DNA of 64,000 nucleotides from Epiperipatus broadwayi (GCA_028023455.1 JAQFVV010012398.1:5106682-5170681); one strand, 5' to 3'. Positions 25,761-38,961 are shown, counted from the first letter of the stretch. Numbers and translations are program-made. The notes: generated by a model from the sequence alone, not told the origin.

Positions 25761-27849
25761 AGATTTAGATAAAAAAATAAATAAATTAATATTTATTAGA
25801 TATTCAAAAATTTATATAGATATATTTATTGGGTAAAATATAATTGTATTTTGTATAATCTATTATAGATGTATAGAGTGTTTTATATATAGTGTATTAT
25901 ATTTGTAGTTATATATTAAAAAATATAATTATGTAATCATATATGTTTGAATACTGACACTCTGATGAAGACTGCTGATCATTTGAAACTGTAAAGAAAT
26001 ATTACCAAGGAATAAATAAAGGTTATTACATTGTAAAAAGTGAATAAAGAGAAGTATATTAAATGCCATTACAGTCAATACATAAAGGTTGAAGAAGTGA
26101 AGAAAATTATAAATCCTAACCAGTCATTGCAGATTAGATTCAGAATATCAGTTTGGTTTTTAGTAAAGGTTGACTGCCTAGAATATATATTTTCTGGTTA
26201 TAGATAACCATATACATTCCATAATGTCTTTGAAAAGTGACTGAGATAACATATAGTAAGATCTTGTCAATTTATTTTTAAAATAGCTTGGATCCTATTT
26301 AGTTCATTAGGCAACAATGTTACTATTCATTACTAATAATTGTAGTGGTGTTTATTAAATCTGATATCTTTGATAAAGTATTAGCATATGTTACCCTTTT
26401 CATCTCTAAGTGATATGGTTTTTAATGTTAATGATACTATATTTGGCCTAGTGCAATTATATTAATTTAACCATAATTTTTTGATTAAACTCAAAAAATG
26501 TCACATGTTCAACCCAATCTTGATTAAGAGATGGATTACTTTTGATTGTAAGTTGTAAAACACCAAATCTTTTATTTAATTCCAATGATATTTTCATAAT
26601 GTTATAGAATGTAATGTTTTCTTAACATCTGGCTATCATTAGGATCATTTTCATTTTTCTGATGAAAAACATCTATATTTTGTTGTTAAATCACTGTTTG
26701 CATTTATCATGATCCACTACAAAATACAAAAAGATCAACTCTCTTGAACCATCACTGTCCCCATGATACACATTGATTTTTGTTCTTTTTCTTTAGATAG
26801 ACTAACTTCTAGAAAAAAATTAAGATTTTTCTTATTACATGCATAACAGATTTATAACTTTAACATTTGAAGATTGTATAAGTTTTTTGGTTACCTGTCT
26901 TATGTTGTGATTGGCTGCAATAATAAAAAATATATTGGAGATAGCTTTTCTAACTTAATTACTACAAGAGCACTTCCCTTTGGAGAGACTTTTTCAATAA
27001 AGAAATCTTATTGATGATGGTGATGGATTTGGATTTCTCATACCCTCATATATAATTCTAGAACTGATTTATAAGCTAAATATTTTCTCACATCCTTGAA
27101 AGTAAGAACAAGTTTAAAGAATAGTTGTTAATGATTCTGAGCATACAATATGCCCCTTAGAAATTGTTTTAATGATATATTTGAGGAAATAACCAAAAAT
27201 ATGGTTTGGCTAAATTATAAAATTATTTATTTCTTGAATAGACTCTGTTATAAAACAATTACTGAATCAGGACTTTTGGAAGGTGGATTTTAAGTAGTTA
27301 CTATTTTTATTACTATTGCTATTCTAATTAAAGAAGTTCTGCCACTCTATTCACCATTTCATTTGCTAAAAACTCCATTTCATTTCTTATGAAATGGTAA
27401 TTAAATCAAAAATTAACTTACACAAACAATGTTATCATTTAATAATATCAGCAAAAAATGTTAAAATATAGTTTTAGTGCAATTATTGTTAATTACTGGC
27501 TTCAAATAAAATTTGTTTTTAATAAATTGTACTGAAATTGTATAAAAATAATTTAATTTCTAATCAAACTTTTTTGTCAATATGCCAAAAAATTGACTTT
27601 TTTAAAAATACAATTGTAGTAGGGGTTTGATTTCTTGCAATATAAAATCATATTGATATCAACATAATCTTGACAAAGATGAATACTATTTCATCGAAAC
27701 ATTAGAAACTAATATAAAATAATACAGATAAACACATATACATGTAGGATACGTTAGCTTCTGAAAGTGCTAATGAAACTAATTATATTATGTTAGTCAT
27801 ATGTCTAACGTAAGAACAATTCCTTAATTATAAAAAGAACTAATAAAGT
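25761..27849. other. Non-coding stretch, mostly unexplained
   Basis: The AT-rich repeat shared with 18.2-18.4 kb occupies 25.83-25.95 kb. The rest is without recognised features. Confidence 0.5.
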
Positions 27850-28334
27850 TGATAAATACTTTGCTTATTAATGTGGAAATCATTAATTAAATTATAATCA
27901 GTGATTTCAGAAAATAATAGCAAGATTCAAAATAAAAAAAAAACGGGAAACTATTAAGAGGTCTTCTTGGAATCATTGTTTGTATATATAATAGTCAATC
28001 ATTAAAGTAGGAGGATAGAAAATTGAAGAGCCAAAACAGAAGGTGACTGAAGACCTTCAGTGGAATGGATAGTTCCTAGTGCAGTTCATTCTGTAAGCAT
28101 CAAAGTGAGTCTAGGATTAATCCAACTATATTATTTTTTGATAAGCCAAAGTGCTAAGCTATTCTATGATTAATTCAGATTGTGATTGAATTATCATGTT
28201 TTAGATAGCTAACATTAAGATTACGTTTGTATTGCATGTATATTACAGATTATTTGAATGTACAACTCACTCAGATCATAAATAAATTATCACTAATTAC
28301 TAATTTTCAGCAGAAGATCTCATTTATTAATTTA
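27850..28334 (+). repeat. 5' LTR of the 28-30 kb element
   Basis: Matches 29750-30186 along its length. Shared landmarks in order are ttattaat.tgga, tgatttcaga, caagattcaaaataaaa, gaccttcag, ccaaagtga and tcactaattactaattt, and both end in tcatttattaattt. Divergence is substantial, indicating an old insertion. Confidence 0.65.
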
Positions 28335-28522
28335 TTTGTGTCTAATGGTAAATAAAACTTGGGCCATGCATTACTGCAGAGACATACATAACTATTGAAA
28401 CATGATAAACAAATATTGGATACTGGAAATTATATATATAAAACTAAGAATCTGAAGTCAGATAACTGACCACAAGTTTAATGTGCCAGAATGGATAAAT
28501 GGACAACAGAGAATTGATTGAA

Positions 28523-28564
28523 TGTAATTGTTGTGAAAAATCAGAACATGCAGTTAAAATTTGC
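28523..28564 (+). pseudogene. gag zinc knuckle remnant (CCHC)
   Basis: Fourteen codons spell a perfect C-X2-C-X4-H-X4-C with residues C-N-C-C-E-K-S-E-H-A-V-K-I-C. This is the nucleocapsid-type knuckle of LTR-retrotransposon gag proteins. Placement between the 5' LTR and a protease-like fragment supports the call. Surrounding frames are interrupted. Confidence 0.6.
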
Positions 28565-29749
28565 AAATTAAAAAAATAAAATTGTAGATAATTACAAAAA
28601 AAAAAAGTGATCTGATGAGAGTTTATAAAAATAACCAAGTTGAAAGAAAAAATTGTCAACATCTAATATTAGTTAAGAAAAATAACTCACACGTAAAATA
28701 AAGAATGCAAATGTTAGTGACTAAATAATGCTTTCAATTAAAATATATCCATGGAAATTGACAGTGGCTCAGGAATATATTTGATTGCATGTAAAACTCA
28801 TAATAAAGCAATTGAAATAGAAAAATCAAAACTAATAGAAAAAGATGTAAATAAAAAGAAAATTTAATATTAATGGAAAAGTTTTTGTACTAGTGCAGAT
28901 AAATTAAAAAATTTAACACTTGCCATTTATATATTGTTAATGGCAAAATCAATTGTATTATTGGAAGATATTGGTTTTTGTCAATGGACATCAAAATAAT
29001 TATTATAAAGAAATACATATGTTTCCATTAGTAATCTAAGGGAAATCAAATCAAACCAGTTGAATTACAACTGAAAGAAAATACAAAGTCCAAGTTGTGC
29101 ACATGAAGGAAAGTGCTACACATTTAGCAAGCAAAACAGCTCAGAGCATTAAAAGATTTAACTAATAAGGGAATATTAACACCCATATCGTAAATAGGAA
29201 TCTCAGCAATAGAAAAAAATATTAGATAAAAACCAAGAACCAGTTTGTCAATGTTATGCAAAAATTTCATAATGGGACAAGCCATTTGGTCAGAGAATTT
29301 TTAAAGAAAAAATTGTGTACCAGGCAAAATAGTTCAATTATTATTAAATAAAATTGTACCTATTTGATTGGAAGCAGAAACAGACTTACATTGTCACATC
29401 AACCACGTAATTTAGGATCAATTCAGGGATAAATGGAAGAGTAGCAAACAAGTAATTATAGCAAGAGAAATACATGTAAATTCAGAATTCAAAGTTAATG
29501 AGAATGAAGGGAAGCTACTGCTCATGAGGGAAATAACCCAGAAGCAAAATTATGTAAATCTCAAACATTAAGAGAGCAGCAAAAATATTTAAAAGAGTAC
29601 ATTATGTGACCAAAAGGCTAAGTTCTTTGAAATAAGAGGATAAATGTTATAATATAAAAGCTACTTTGTCTTTTTAAGATTTTTAAAAAATCAGATTAAT
29701 CATAATTCCTTAGTAGAGGAATTAACTATGTCTGAGGTAACTGGGGAAG

Positions 29750-30186
29750 TTCACAAATATCACACTTATTAATATGGAATCATTAATTAAATTGCAATTA
29801 GTGATTTCAGAGAGTGATAACAAGATTCAAAATAAAAACCAAAAAGCAGACTGCTAAGAAACCTGATTGGAATTGTCATTTATGTGTATAATAACTTGCT
29901 GAAGTGGAAGGATTTCGCAGAGTTAAGATGATGTAACTAAAGACCTTCAGCAGAAGTCACTAGTTCCAGTATTGTTCACCATTGTAGGTGCCAAAGTGAA
30001 TCTAGAATTGTAGAGGTGGATTCAATCTTATTATTTTATAAGTGTAAGGGCCAATCTATTCTGAATATTTTATATAGCTAATATTAAAATTGCTTATCAT
30101 ATAATTTGAAGCTCCAAGACACTTAGATTAGAACTAAATAATCACTAATTACTAATTTCCAATGGTACGTCTCATTTATTAATTTT
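29750..30186 (+). repeat. 3' LTR of the 28-30 kb element
   Basis: Partner of the 27850-28334 repeat and about 50 bp shorter through small deletions. A short target duplication was not identifiable. Confidence 0.65.
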
Positions 30187-30496
30187 AGGTCACAGAGCCT
30201 TATGTTATTATAAAGACATACATAGCAATTTACAAATAGATATGAGTAACACATTATTAGTTTTCACATTTATTTAATTCTAATCTGTATTGATTTGCTC
30301 ATTGTTAGCACTATTATATACACAATTCAATACAACATATATGGAAAGAATTGTATGATTAACATAAATATAAAATGCTAGGGGAAAGAGATGAGAGTGT
30401 ACTGTATATAACTGAAGATGGGTTCTTGATTATATATATTGTCTAGTTTTTCAACCGGACTTAGAGTTCTCACTTAAACTGATTAAGGTTAGTAAT

Positions 30497-31968
30497 TAAC
30501 TATTTTAACATTACATGACCATCATTTCTTTTCCTTAGACAAGCTACTAATACAGTAGAAGACTCTCTCCATATAATAATTCCATCTAGTTCAAGCAATA
30601 ATAATCATTATATGACAGAAAGTTTGTCATTAAAATCCCTATCTAGTGCCTACTCATGTAATATCTTCATATTAGTTTTTAGTTTATGACTATCATCAGT
30701 GAGAAGTGGTGGATTTGAAAGCAATGCATTTAGATTTTTAAATATAATACTAATACATCCCTCCAGTAATTATATTTTACACAGAGGCAAAACTCTTCAT
30801 ACAGTAGCACCAATCAGTGCAAACTAGAGTAATCAATGGATGCAAGAAGGTTTGTGCATAAAATTCCTATGTTGTGCCTACAAATTCAATATCCCCTGAC
30901 TAGTTTCTAACTTGTGGCTTTCATCAATGAGGAGCCTTGGATATAGTCACATAGGTCTGAACTCTGTTCAGCAACCATATATTTTGGTGTCTGTTTCCTT
31001 AATAACCACAGTCAACATAATTATATTGTGCAGGATCAGGAATATTGGATGATAAAGCACTAGATAAGGATTTTATGCACAAACTTTTCTGCATCCATTG
31101 ATTACTCTGGTATGAACTGAGTGATGCTACAATTTACCTCTGTGTAAACATCTTGTGTAAGTATAAAAAATGGTGATCATGTGATGTTTATTGGTTTACA
31201 ACTATATTTTACCTATTTAATCAACTATAAAGCAATGAGCCCAAACTGAAATCACAATAATGTTTTGTTTTTGCTCTAAGATAATTTTCCTCTACTAACA
31301 CACACAGATCTGAATCCAGTAAACTATCTCTATATGTTGGTATCTTTGGCTTTTTTATAACCATAGTCACCAATATCCTTTGACTGGATTGATATTAAGC
31401 CATTAAAACATTACATGACAGCCATTTCTTTTCCATATACAAGCTATTAAAATAGAAGCATCTCTCTCCATATTCTAGTGTATAATCTAGTGGATGCTAC
31501 AGTAGAATCTAGTGGAGGATACAGTAATAATCAATTAATATTAGAAGGGTTTATGCATTTAAATCTCTATCTAGTATCTAATTATCTAAGATTCCCAGAT
31601 TAGGTGTAAGACTTTTCATGGATGACAGCCATAAACTAGAAACAAATCTGATATTGGATAAGTAGGTACTAGACAGAGATTTTAATCATAAACTTCTGGC
31701 ACCTATTGATTACTATAGCTTGCACTAGATGGCACTATCATATGGAAAGAGTGGCTACTATTTTAATAGCTTGTACAATGAAAAGAAATGGCTATCATGT
31801 GATATTTTAATCCAGCCAAAGGATGTTGATGGTTATGGCTATAAAAAAGCTAAAGGACACCATCTATGGAGATATTTTACTGGGTTCAAATCTGTATGAT
31901 TATAATAACAAATTAGCTTGAAAACACTTGAAAACATTATTGTTTTCAGTTTGTATTCATTACTTTAT
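30497..31968. repeat. Foldback repeat family A, copy 3, left part
   Basis: Several diverged family A cores in both orientations (about 30580-30770, 30790-30930, 31040-31200 and 31430-31740). The copy is interrupted after 31968 by the family B element and resumes at 33346 with the piece leading to ctggaggatgcattagatct. It is the most diverged family A copy in the window. Confidence 0.7.
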
Positions 31969-31982
31969 AATTGATTAAATAA

Positions 31983-33331
31983 ATGTAGGGCATTTGAACT
32001 CGGACTTTCAAGCAACCTTCAACTATCTCATACTACTAATGCACATGACCAGAGAAAAGATAAATAATGACCAATATACATATTCCATGCTGAACCAGCA
32101 CTCATCAGTTGGTCCAGATTATCATCTCTCACACACATATATAATCAGTGCTCAATTTATATTAAGATAGAAAATCTTTATACTTTAATGTACAGGCTTC
32201 AATCTACTCCAAACTCCAACTCTTCAGCCATCCACACCATTGAAAATCTGATGATACAATGCCCAAATCCCATGCTGAAGCCAATATTGTTGTTATTCCC
32301 ATGTTGACCTCAAGTCACTCTGACTCCTCATGTATAGAACAGTATCCATTTAAATATATAGAAGAGGGATGGGCAGAATTCAGGCTTAATGTGTAAGATT
32401 TGAAATATATGCATTTTTATACCTGAAACTTAATTGTAAATATAGGAGATTTGAACTCAGACTTTCAAGCAACCTTCAACTATCCACACTATCTCATACT
32501 ACTGATACACATGACCACACACATGTAGAAAAGATAAATAATCATCAATATACATATTTCATGCTGAACCAGCACTCATCTATTGGTCCAGATTATCATC
32601 TCTCATACACATATAAAATCAGTGCTCAGTTTATATTAAGATAGCACTGATTATATATATGTGTGGGAGTTAATCTGGACCAACTGATGAGTGCTGGTTC
32701 AGCATGAAAGACATATATTGGTGATTATTTATCTTTTCTACATGTGTGTGGTCATGTATATCAGTAGTATGAGATAGTGTGGATAGTTGAAGATTGCTTG
32801 AAAGTCTGAGTTCAAATCTCCTATATTTATAATTAAGTTTCAGGTATGAAAAAGCTTGTATTTCAAATCTTACACATTAAGCCTGCATTCTGCCATTCTT
32901 CTTCTATATATTTAAATGGATACTGTCCTATACATAAGGGGTCATAATGACTTGAGGTCAACATGGGCATAACAACAATATTGGCATCAGCATGGGATTT
33001 GGGCATTCTATCATCAGATTTTCAATAGTTTGGATGGCTGAAGAGTTGGAGAAGATCGAAGCCTTTCCATGATAGCATAAAGATTTACTATCTTAATATA
33101 AACTGATTACTGAATGTATATATGTGTAGGAGATGATAATCTGGACCAACTGATGAGTGCTGGTTCAACATGAATTATGTATATTGGTGATTATTTATCT
33201 TTTCTACATGTGTGTGGACATGTGTATCAGTAGTATGAGATATTGCGGATAGTTGAAGGTTGCTTGAAAGTCTGAGTCCAAATCCCCTATATTTATAATT
33301 AAGTTCCAGATATAAGAATGCCTGTATTTTA
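31983..33331. repeat. Foldback element family B inserted in family A
   Basis: A 1.35-kb palindromic element. A subunit of about 180-190 bp (from ctttcaagcaacc to tatattaagata) occurs at about 32000-32170 and 32460-32640 in direct orientation, separated by a spacer of about 290 bp. The whole arrangement is then mirrored from about 32643 to 33300, giving four subunits and two spacers. It is flanked by a 14-bp repeat aattgattaaataa (31969-31982 and 33332-33345). Removing B rejoins family A in register. No coding capacity. A 14-bp duplication is long for cut-and-paste transposons, and part of it may be element sequence or microhomology. Confidence 0.8.
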
Positions 33332-33345
33332 AATTGATTAAATAA

Positions 33346-33545
33346 GTAAAAAGTAATTACTGGAGGATGCATTAGATCTAAAGGTCCATTTGCCTTGTTC
33401 TCAGATCCAAGACTCCACACTGATGACAGTCATAAGCTAGAAATTAGGCTGTGGATGAGCATGCACTAGATAAGGATTTAAATGTGCAAACCTTCTGCCA
33501 TTTATTGATTACTATAGCTTGCACTAGATGACACCATCGCATGTA
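33346..33545. repeat. Foldback repeat family A, copy 3, right part
   Basis: Continues the family A copy broken by element B: tggaggatgcattagatct, a gatccaagactcc core fragment, gactaga-type internal sequence, and a final tattgattactatagcttg. A weak minus-strand frame at 33175-33420 spans the B/A junction and is not a gene. Confidence 0.7.
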
Positions 33546-33910
33546 GATCACATCACATCTAATATGATTAATCATTTTGTAAGCTTTATCCTGTTAAAAC
33601 TTTTTAATAACGATTTATAGTTTAGTCAGAAAAGTTAGTTTGAGCTTCGTTATTTTATTCTTAACAATAAATTCATTAACTTTTTTTATTTGGAAATACA
33701 AATTGTTAAATGAAAGTAAAAACTATATATACAATTGGGGAATTGGACGAAATTAGCTAAATACTAAAAATAATACTTCGTATTTTTTTTACTGTTTGTT
33801 ATCGAAAATATATGTCTTTATTGAAGTGTTATTTTTTGTACCTTAACTTTTTATTACAATTGTGTTTATTCTTTTTATCTGTTGGAAACCGAATGGATTA
33901 TAAAATATTA

Positions 33911-34000
33911 CTCGTTTAATCCAGATTGTCGTAGAAGTCACGAATTTTGCGAGACTTCCGCTTTTCCAATCGTGGCGCCTTCTCTCACAGAAATGGCGTA
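33911..34000 (+). promoter_or_regulatory. CpG-rich promoter-like island and 5' untranslated region
   Basis: About ten CpGs fall within 33912-34025, whereas CpG is rare elsewhere. The island contains gcgagacttccgc (ETS-like cttccg), ccaat (33966-33970) and tggcgcc. These are typical of housekeeping-gene promoters in animals. It lies immediately upstream of the start codon of the putative host gene. The transcription start cannot be placed, and a divergent minus-strand transcript is possible. Confidence 0.5.
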
Positions 34001-34001
34001 A
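33993..34001 (+). promoter_or_regulatory. Three-codon upstream ORF overlapping the main start
   Basis: ATG GCG TAA, whose final A is the A of the next ATG (TAATG). The upstream ATG has a strong context (G at -3, G at +4), while the main ATG has only G at -3. If both are in the mRNA, translation of the main frame would need leaky scanning or termination-reinitiation, which suggests translational control. Confidence 0.4.
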
Positions 34002-34049
34002 TGCTTTATCTAAATCGGATCCGACAATTTTTTAATTCAATAAATTCTG
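34001..34049 (+). CDS. Putative host gene, exon 1 coding part
   Basis: ATG followed by 15 codons and one base, then a donor G|GTAATA, so the intron is phase 1. The residues (MLYLNRIRQFFNSINS) form a basic, acid-free amphipathic start typical of mitochondrial targeting sequences. The end joins in frame to exon 2 (38962-39033), giving A-C-R-H-S-T, also presequence-like. I do not recognise the protein. The promoter-like island upstream supports a first exon. The donor is only moderate. Confidence 0.5.
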
Positions 34050-37000
34050 GTAATATTTTCTATATGTGACATTGTAATTATAAATGGCATCATTTTAATC
34101 AATTATGTAATTTAGACCAGGTGCTATCTAGTGGATGTAGATCATTATGAATGTGCAAAGTAATTTTTTATGAATAAATATTTTATCTTTTTGTTAGTTA
34201 TTTCATTGTTTTAATTACTAGTCGTGGGTTTTTCTTCAGATAATAGTCAAAATAAAACAGTTTAATGATTTGTGGTCCAGAGAAACTTTACACCTGATAC
34301 AATAAAGAATTTACGATCAATGATATTGTTCAGCACTAGCAAAAAGAATAAACTTTATTTTATCTTGCTTCATCATTGGTAATTTTCACATCAATTTTGT
34401 GATTGTAAAACTTTTTTTTTTTACAATGAACTGGTAAATAGAAATTAATCTCAACTAGTTTGAGTTTCCCCTTGTCAAGTTTGATTGATCAAAATGAAAG
34501 AAAAAATTCTAGTTTTACTCTTTGCCTGTTATTTTGGTATCTAAACATCATTTAACTTCGTAACCATTTGTTAGGATTACTGACATGGTAAAGGAAATTG
34601 CTTTTAGAAGCTGCCATGATCGAGTGATGCTTGCCATGTAGAATGCTTTAGATAAGTCAAATTTTATTCATAAGATTCTATGCCTGAAAATGCTAGCTTG
34701 TTGCTTAGTTACACTATACAGCACACAAAAGTCTCGTATATATTTTGTATGTAAAATATTTACTAATTAAAAAATAAATTATATACAAAATATGAAGAAA
34801 ATATGGTGTAAGGCTTTTAAAATTCTTTTTACTTCCTTCACTTTTTTAGGTAAAATTTTTTTATGATTTTATATTTCATCTAAGCAAACATTTTAAGTGT
34901 AATTCAGATTACAATTGCAATGCTAATGCATATTCTCAAAATGTTATTACATGCACAAAACTATAATCTGTTAATAGTGCCCCTTTAAGAAAGATGAATC
35001 TTGGATATTGTGCTTATCATATATAATAACACAGCAAAGGTACATCCACTTTTTCTTTTAAAATATATATGTTCTACAATAATATCAACAAATAAAAAAT
35101 CCTCCTCCTTTTTCTTTTCAAAAACTTTATTTTTTTATCTCAATACTGACCAAATTCATTAACTATAATGACAGCTATACAATAGGAAGAAGATGATATT
35201 TATTTAAAAACTTTGTATTCAAAAGTTTAAATTGTGGTAATTGAATTTCGTTGAACAGGAACTGATTAATGCTATTTTTATTTTTAAGAACTTAAGCAGA
35301 TATTGAATCACTACTTCTCTTGATTTAGAGAACTTTTACTAATTAATGCTTGTAGTGTAGATATTGTACTGAAGTAAATACACAGGCATTTGTTTATTGT
35401 GCTATTGATTACATTTGTAGCAAGTAAGCAAGAAATTGAGCCAAGTTGTGAATAAAATGTAAGTGCATACAATATATTTATAAAATGATTAATGAATGCA
35501 AATGTGTAGATTGAAACTTTAATTAATAATTCTGTATGATGGTTTTGAGAGTTTTACTAAAATAAATATTTAATCATCACAATTTTATAATCCTAAGTAT
35601 TACTTTTCTCATTGTATCGTACGTGATCTAAATATTTAGCTAATTTAAAATTTATACATTCTAAGTTACATTATGCTACAATTTTCTACTCTTATTTAAT
35701 TGGTAATAGTTTAAAGTTATAATTAAATGAAAAGTTGCTATACATAATAATCCAACCTTTTCTGTAAAGTTCATGTAATATAGCTATTGCATTCATATGA
35801 CTTGAATCAAAAATATTTTTTATGCCATCTTTAGCTTATTTTGGGAATTAGTGTAAAAAATCGAATTGGTTTTTGATTGCTTGCTTAAGGAGCATAACCA
35901 TACTAAGAATCTAAGACCATCTCAGCTGTGCTCAGTACTTATATAGAAACAAGCTTGCAGAATTAATTCATTTGCATCATTTTATTTACAAACACAAGAA
36001 TGAATGTAAAAGAAAGCAAATTTATGTATTTATAAATTGGGTAATATATTGGAAACTAGAGGAAGAGGCTACAAGAAGTTCATAATATCAGAAATAGAAG
36101 AGAATAGGTCCTTTTGTATTTGCAATCATCAAGAATTGGGATACAATTGTTGTAACATAAGTGATAAAATTATATTAATTAGATTGGAACTAACCTCATC
36201 CATTTCTTATTGAGATAATGGGAAACAATATTTTTAGTAATAATATTTTATTTCCAATTTTTCTTTTTTTTTATGCATTTTTTTTCTTTTCTAGTTTTTT
36301 TTAATAATAAATCTAATATATCTAAATTATGAAATTTTATAAACTGCCTAGTTGTGTATTTCTCTATCCATTCTCTTAGCAACTAATTCTTTATTTAGCT
36401 TTTAGAATAACGTTTTTTTTTTTTTTTTTGCATTAAGAATATATTTTCAAATTTACATTCTGCTATAATAGTTTTTGTTATATTAATGAAATAGGGAATG
36501 ATTATTTTATTCAATTGTTTAGAGCTATGTTTACTGACTACATTTGTCCAATCGCACACTATAAAAACTTTTACAAATCCTTTTATATATTATGTTCAAA
36601 ACTATTTTTTTTAAAGATAAATTAGCATCAGTTTTAGATTATACTAAATATTAGTATTTAAGGCACATATGTAGTATGCTGTTTCAACAAAAAAAAAACC
36701 CACTTGTATGAGTTATCAATGATGAGAGCTTGTAATTCTATTAATTCAGTTTATTATTTATCATATTTTTTTATTGTTTTTTTTAATAATTTTTTCATTA
36801 TATAATAATATTTATGAAACAAAAATTAATTAAAATATTTTTAAATTTTTAATTGCTCAAATGATTTTAAAGCAGGCATCAAAATGTATGGGTTTTAGGA
36901 TTTTTTTTTTTTATATTCAATCTATTGCTAAATTGCTTAAAACTGATCTTATGATATACTAGAGTTATAATTCTTTTGAAAACATGATGTAAAAGAGCAT

Positions 37001-38448
37001 ATAAATTATTATCTCAAAGTTGAAAGTATTAATAGATTGTTGAAAGCAATTGGAAATATGTTTATATAATTATTCTGTTATTATGTTCAGTTGTGCATAT
37101 CTGAATTCTAAGATAGCCAAATAACAATTTCCAATAAATGTCACATTTTAAATTTGAAGAAATTTTGTGGATATATATTTTGGCATTCCTAACAATATAA
37201 TTTTCTATATTTATCAAATGATGAACTTAAAATTATTTAATTACATTTTTTAAAATACATGCCTATCATGTATTCTTAAATATCTGATTCTTAAATATAA
37301 TTTACAATTCAGAAGTTAGCTGTTATATTTAATGGGTCTAATATTTTATTTCATTGAGAGTCCAAAAGAGGCATTATTTCTCATGGGCTTTTTATTTTTT
37401 TAGACTAGTTTTTGTATATCTTTATTTCAATACCATCTATGCTGAGAAGAGTAAGAAAATAAAAAAAATTTTCATCCATGCATATAAATTTCTTTAATTT
37501 TTTAAATCATTTGTTTAACACACTTGATTACCATATTTACTTACGGATTCTTAAACACTGGTCATGGAATTTGCTTCTGATCATATATATCTGTATATGT
37601 GGGTTAGACATTGAGCGTATGCAGGCCACATATATATCTAATAGGTGAGCCTTGAAAGTTAACAAAGTATATATATAATCATGTATAATCAATTATCTTA
37701 TATATCTTTAGTTTTCAATTAAAATATGGTTTCGTAATTGCATTGAAAAGTACTCAGTAGTTAGAGTGTGATTAATGATTATCACAATGGACTTGGGCTC
37801 TCTAGTGATTAACATCCTAATATGTTGATCTACTATTAGACCAATAATTTTATTTTAGTGAAGTCATTTATAAGCCATTTTTGGTATTTTTTATTTAAAA
37901 AATATAGCGTTTCATGCCTCATTTACCTGCATTAAACATTGACAAACTCTCTATTATTCACCATCTTAGAAACAAATACGCATTGTCATCCGGATTTGTT
38001 GATGTTCTTAATGCATATATATTTGATTTTAGAGCAAATATCAAGGTCAGCACTGTTTAATTTAATTATCTGAAGGATCACCTAATTCTTTGATTTAGTA
38101 TATTAAATAAGTCCTTGCTTGGAGCATTTAGCACAGGGATAGAATGGTGGACTTATGAACTAAATATTTCTGAATTGATTCTTTGTCAGATAAAGTAAAT
38201 AGGAAATTTCAGCTTGATCAATTGAATGGACCTATTGTGTTAAACCTGGCATTTGACATCAAGCATCATATGATCTTAACAATTAATTATACAATGTTTA
38301 ATGATTTGGTTCTTTTATAAAACAACCAAAACTTTTTTTATAAATATTTGTGAGCAATTGTTTATATCTTATTTTGGTATTCTTCATTTCTGATAAAACA
38401 ATGATATAGAACTGATTAATAAAGTACTTTTATCCATATTTCAATTTA
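34050..38448 (+). other. Putative intron 1, mostly featureless
   Basis: AT-rich sequence with long T runs. I see no coding or repeat feature apart from the tRNA-derived insertion at its 3' part. Confidence 0.45.
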
Positions 38449-38588
38449 TTGACTCTTTTTTACATTTTTTTTTGTCCTCATGTGTCATAGCATCAGCCGG
38501 GAAGCGAACCCGCTAACCTGGGACAACTGCTTGTAAAGCAGCTGTTGCTGACCTCTCGACCACCAATACTTGACTCTTTTTTACATTT
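38449..38588 (-). repeat. tRNA-derived retroinsertion (SINE-like) with 19-bp target duplication
   Basis: On the minus strand a body of about 102 bp carries a perfect A box (tggtcgagagg) and B box (gggttcgcttccc). An anticodon-like arm reads gctgc/tttacaa/gcagt, with TAC in the anticodon position, and an A run ends the body. It is flanked by identical 19-mers ttgactcttttttacattt at 38449-38467 and 38570-38588. The acceptor and T stems do not pair fully, so it is not a functional tRNA. It is a LINE-mobilised tRNA retropseudogene or short SINE, inserted recently. Confidence 0.9.
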
Positions 38589-38961
38589 AAAATGTAAATT
38601 GGTGTAATCTAGGAGTGTACTTCTCTTTTTTAGAAAATTTTACCTTTGTGAAGATAAAAATTACAGTGGTAATTTTTTAGCAAAAAGTTTTTGTTTTATT
38701 CTGAGATGAATATATTGTTTGTATTGTGTCTTTATGATTTTTAATTTGTGATTATTTATTTTAGGAATTAGTCTCATTTTTTCTACCAAATGATAGTTTG
38801 ACACATTAATTCTATTTTTTTTTTTCTCAGTTGGTAATTTTAAGAATCTCTATTTCCTGAATTTGCTATTCTTATCACTGTGCAGATATTATTTAATTAA
38901 TATTGTATTTTATAAATAATTTTTAATATTATTTTCAGTAAAAGTGAATTGTATTTTTTAG

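Larger units (their letters stand above)
27850..30186 (+). mobile_element. Internally deleted LTR retrotransposon (gypsy-like)
   Basis: Two diverged direct repeats of about 440-485 bp (27850-28334 and 29750-30186) flank an internal region of about 1.4 kb. In plus-strand order the interior shows a gag-type CCHC knuckle at 28523-28564, and a protease-like E-I-D-S-G-S-G at about 28755. At about 29140-29200 it shows a fragment resembling the start of a gypsy reverse transcriptase (L-R-A-L-K-D-L-T-N-K-G-I-L-T-P-I). Near 29385-29420 it shows a short H-I-N-H-type stretch like that after a gypsy integrase. Most of the polymerase and integrase is missing and stops are frequent, so this is a deleted, dead copy. 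Exact LTR ends are uncertain. Confidence 0.65.

Noticed and set aside
38468-38569. Functional tRNA-Val (TAC) gene
   Set aside because: A and B boxes are good, but acceptor and T stems do not pair and an A tail plus target duplication mark a retroinsertion.
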